A stretch of 22,292 bases of DNA from Bacillota bacterium (lineage in GTDB: Bacteria; Bacillota; Clostridia; Oscillospirales; Acutalibacteraceae): NCBI GenBank assembly GCA_023458755.1, contig JAEWYE010000033.1:1-22292 (forward strand). Direction: 5' to 3'. This document shows, piece after piece, positions 22,157 through 22,292 of the stretch. The notes beneath the pieces are model-generated. The model had not been told where the DNA came from and ran no database searches. It was given only the letters and a program-made list of their open reading frames with translations. Made by a program: the position numbers and the translations under genes. Position 1 is the stretch's first letter. The number at the start of each line of letters is the position of its first letter.

Positions 22157-22292
22157 ACTTTTATCCAATCCTTGTATTATAGAGTAGTAGTTATTAAAGC
22201 CCCTCTCCAAGGGCTGTGCTACACTGTAAAGGATGCTGTGGATTGGTTAATCACTCCTACCACCAGATGGTTTCAGAAAGGTTCCAACCACA
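22157..22292 (-). promoter_or_regulatory. Upstream region of the surface-protein gene
   Basis: On the minus strand TATAAT lies at 22181-22176, about 20 nt before the ATG, and is a possible -10 box; no good -35 is seen 17 nt further up. GGATTGGAT may act as a weak RBS. From 22211 to the window end nothing recognisable was found. Confidence 0.35.

Overview
The window looks like chromosomal DNA from an anaerobic Bacillota, most likely class Clostridia and probably near the Oscillospirales. This is inferred from gene content and style: a T-box leader, AGGAGG-type ribosome binding sites, short hairpin plus U-run terminators, a GH94 phosphorylase, a MetA of the acetyl-CoA type, a UgtP/MGDG-synthase-like glycosyltransferase, and a sortase-type surface protein. 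No rRNA, tRNA, CRISPR array, phage gene or transposase gene was seen.

Layout. 1-1722: a consensus promoter and a T-box leader (specifier probably GTA, valine) control a class I/II PLP aminotransferase. 1810-4367: a bidirectional terminator, then an AraC-type regulator (minus strand) divergent from a MATE efflux pump. 4516-7022: a GH94 disaccharide phosphorylase followed by two terminators. 7125-8582: an APC amino-acid permease with its own extended -10 promoter. 8609-11846: a methionine block, made of a perfect sigma-A promoter overlapped by a 14-bp-arm palindrome, a 31-codon Met/Cys-rich leader ORF, two tandem terminators, metA, ridA, and a soluble chemoreceptor-like protein whose sensor domain is at the C-terminus. 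11879-13651 (minus strand): a two-gene lipid operon (GT28-type glycosyltransferase, then a divergent PlsY-like acyltransferase). 13652-15011: a hairpin and tiny ORF, a promoter with a palindrome in its spacer, then a DUF2975-type membrane protein and a small XRE-type regulator. 15084-18849: a YhhN-family membrane protein, then an MFS transporter translationally coupled to a short GH2 glycosidase. 19283-22156 (minus strand): a large, GC-richer, repeat-containing surface protein with a variant sorting signal.

The strongest candidate for something undescribed is the metA leader. A peptide with 4 Met and 3 Cys in its first 15 codons, a strong promoter and RBS, and tandem terminators together look like ribosome-mediated attenuation of methionine synthesis, with a DNA operator as a second layer. 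A second curiosity is a pair of MITE-like elements (14664-14766 and 18854-18920) whose cores are inverted relative to each other while their asymmetric outer ends keep the same orientation.

All calls come from reading the sequence and from remembered family motifs. No database search, folding program or expression data was available.
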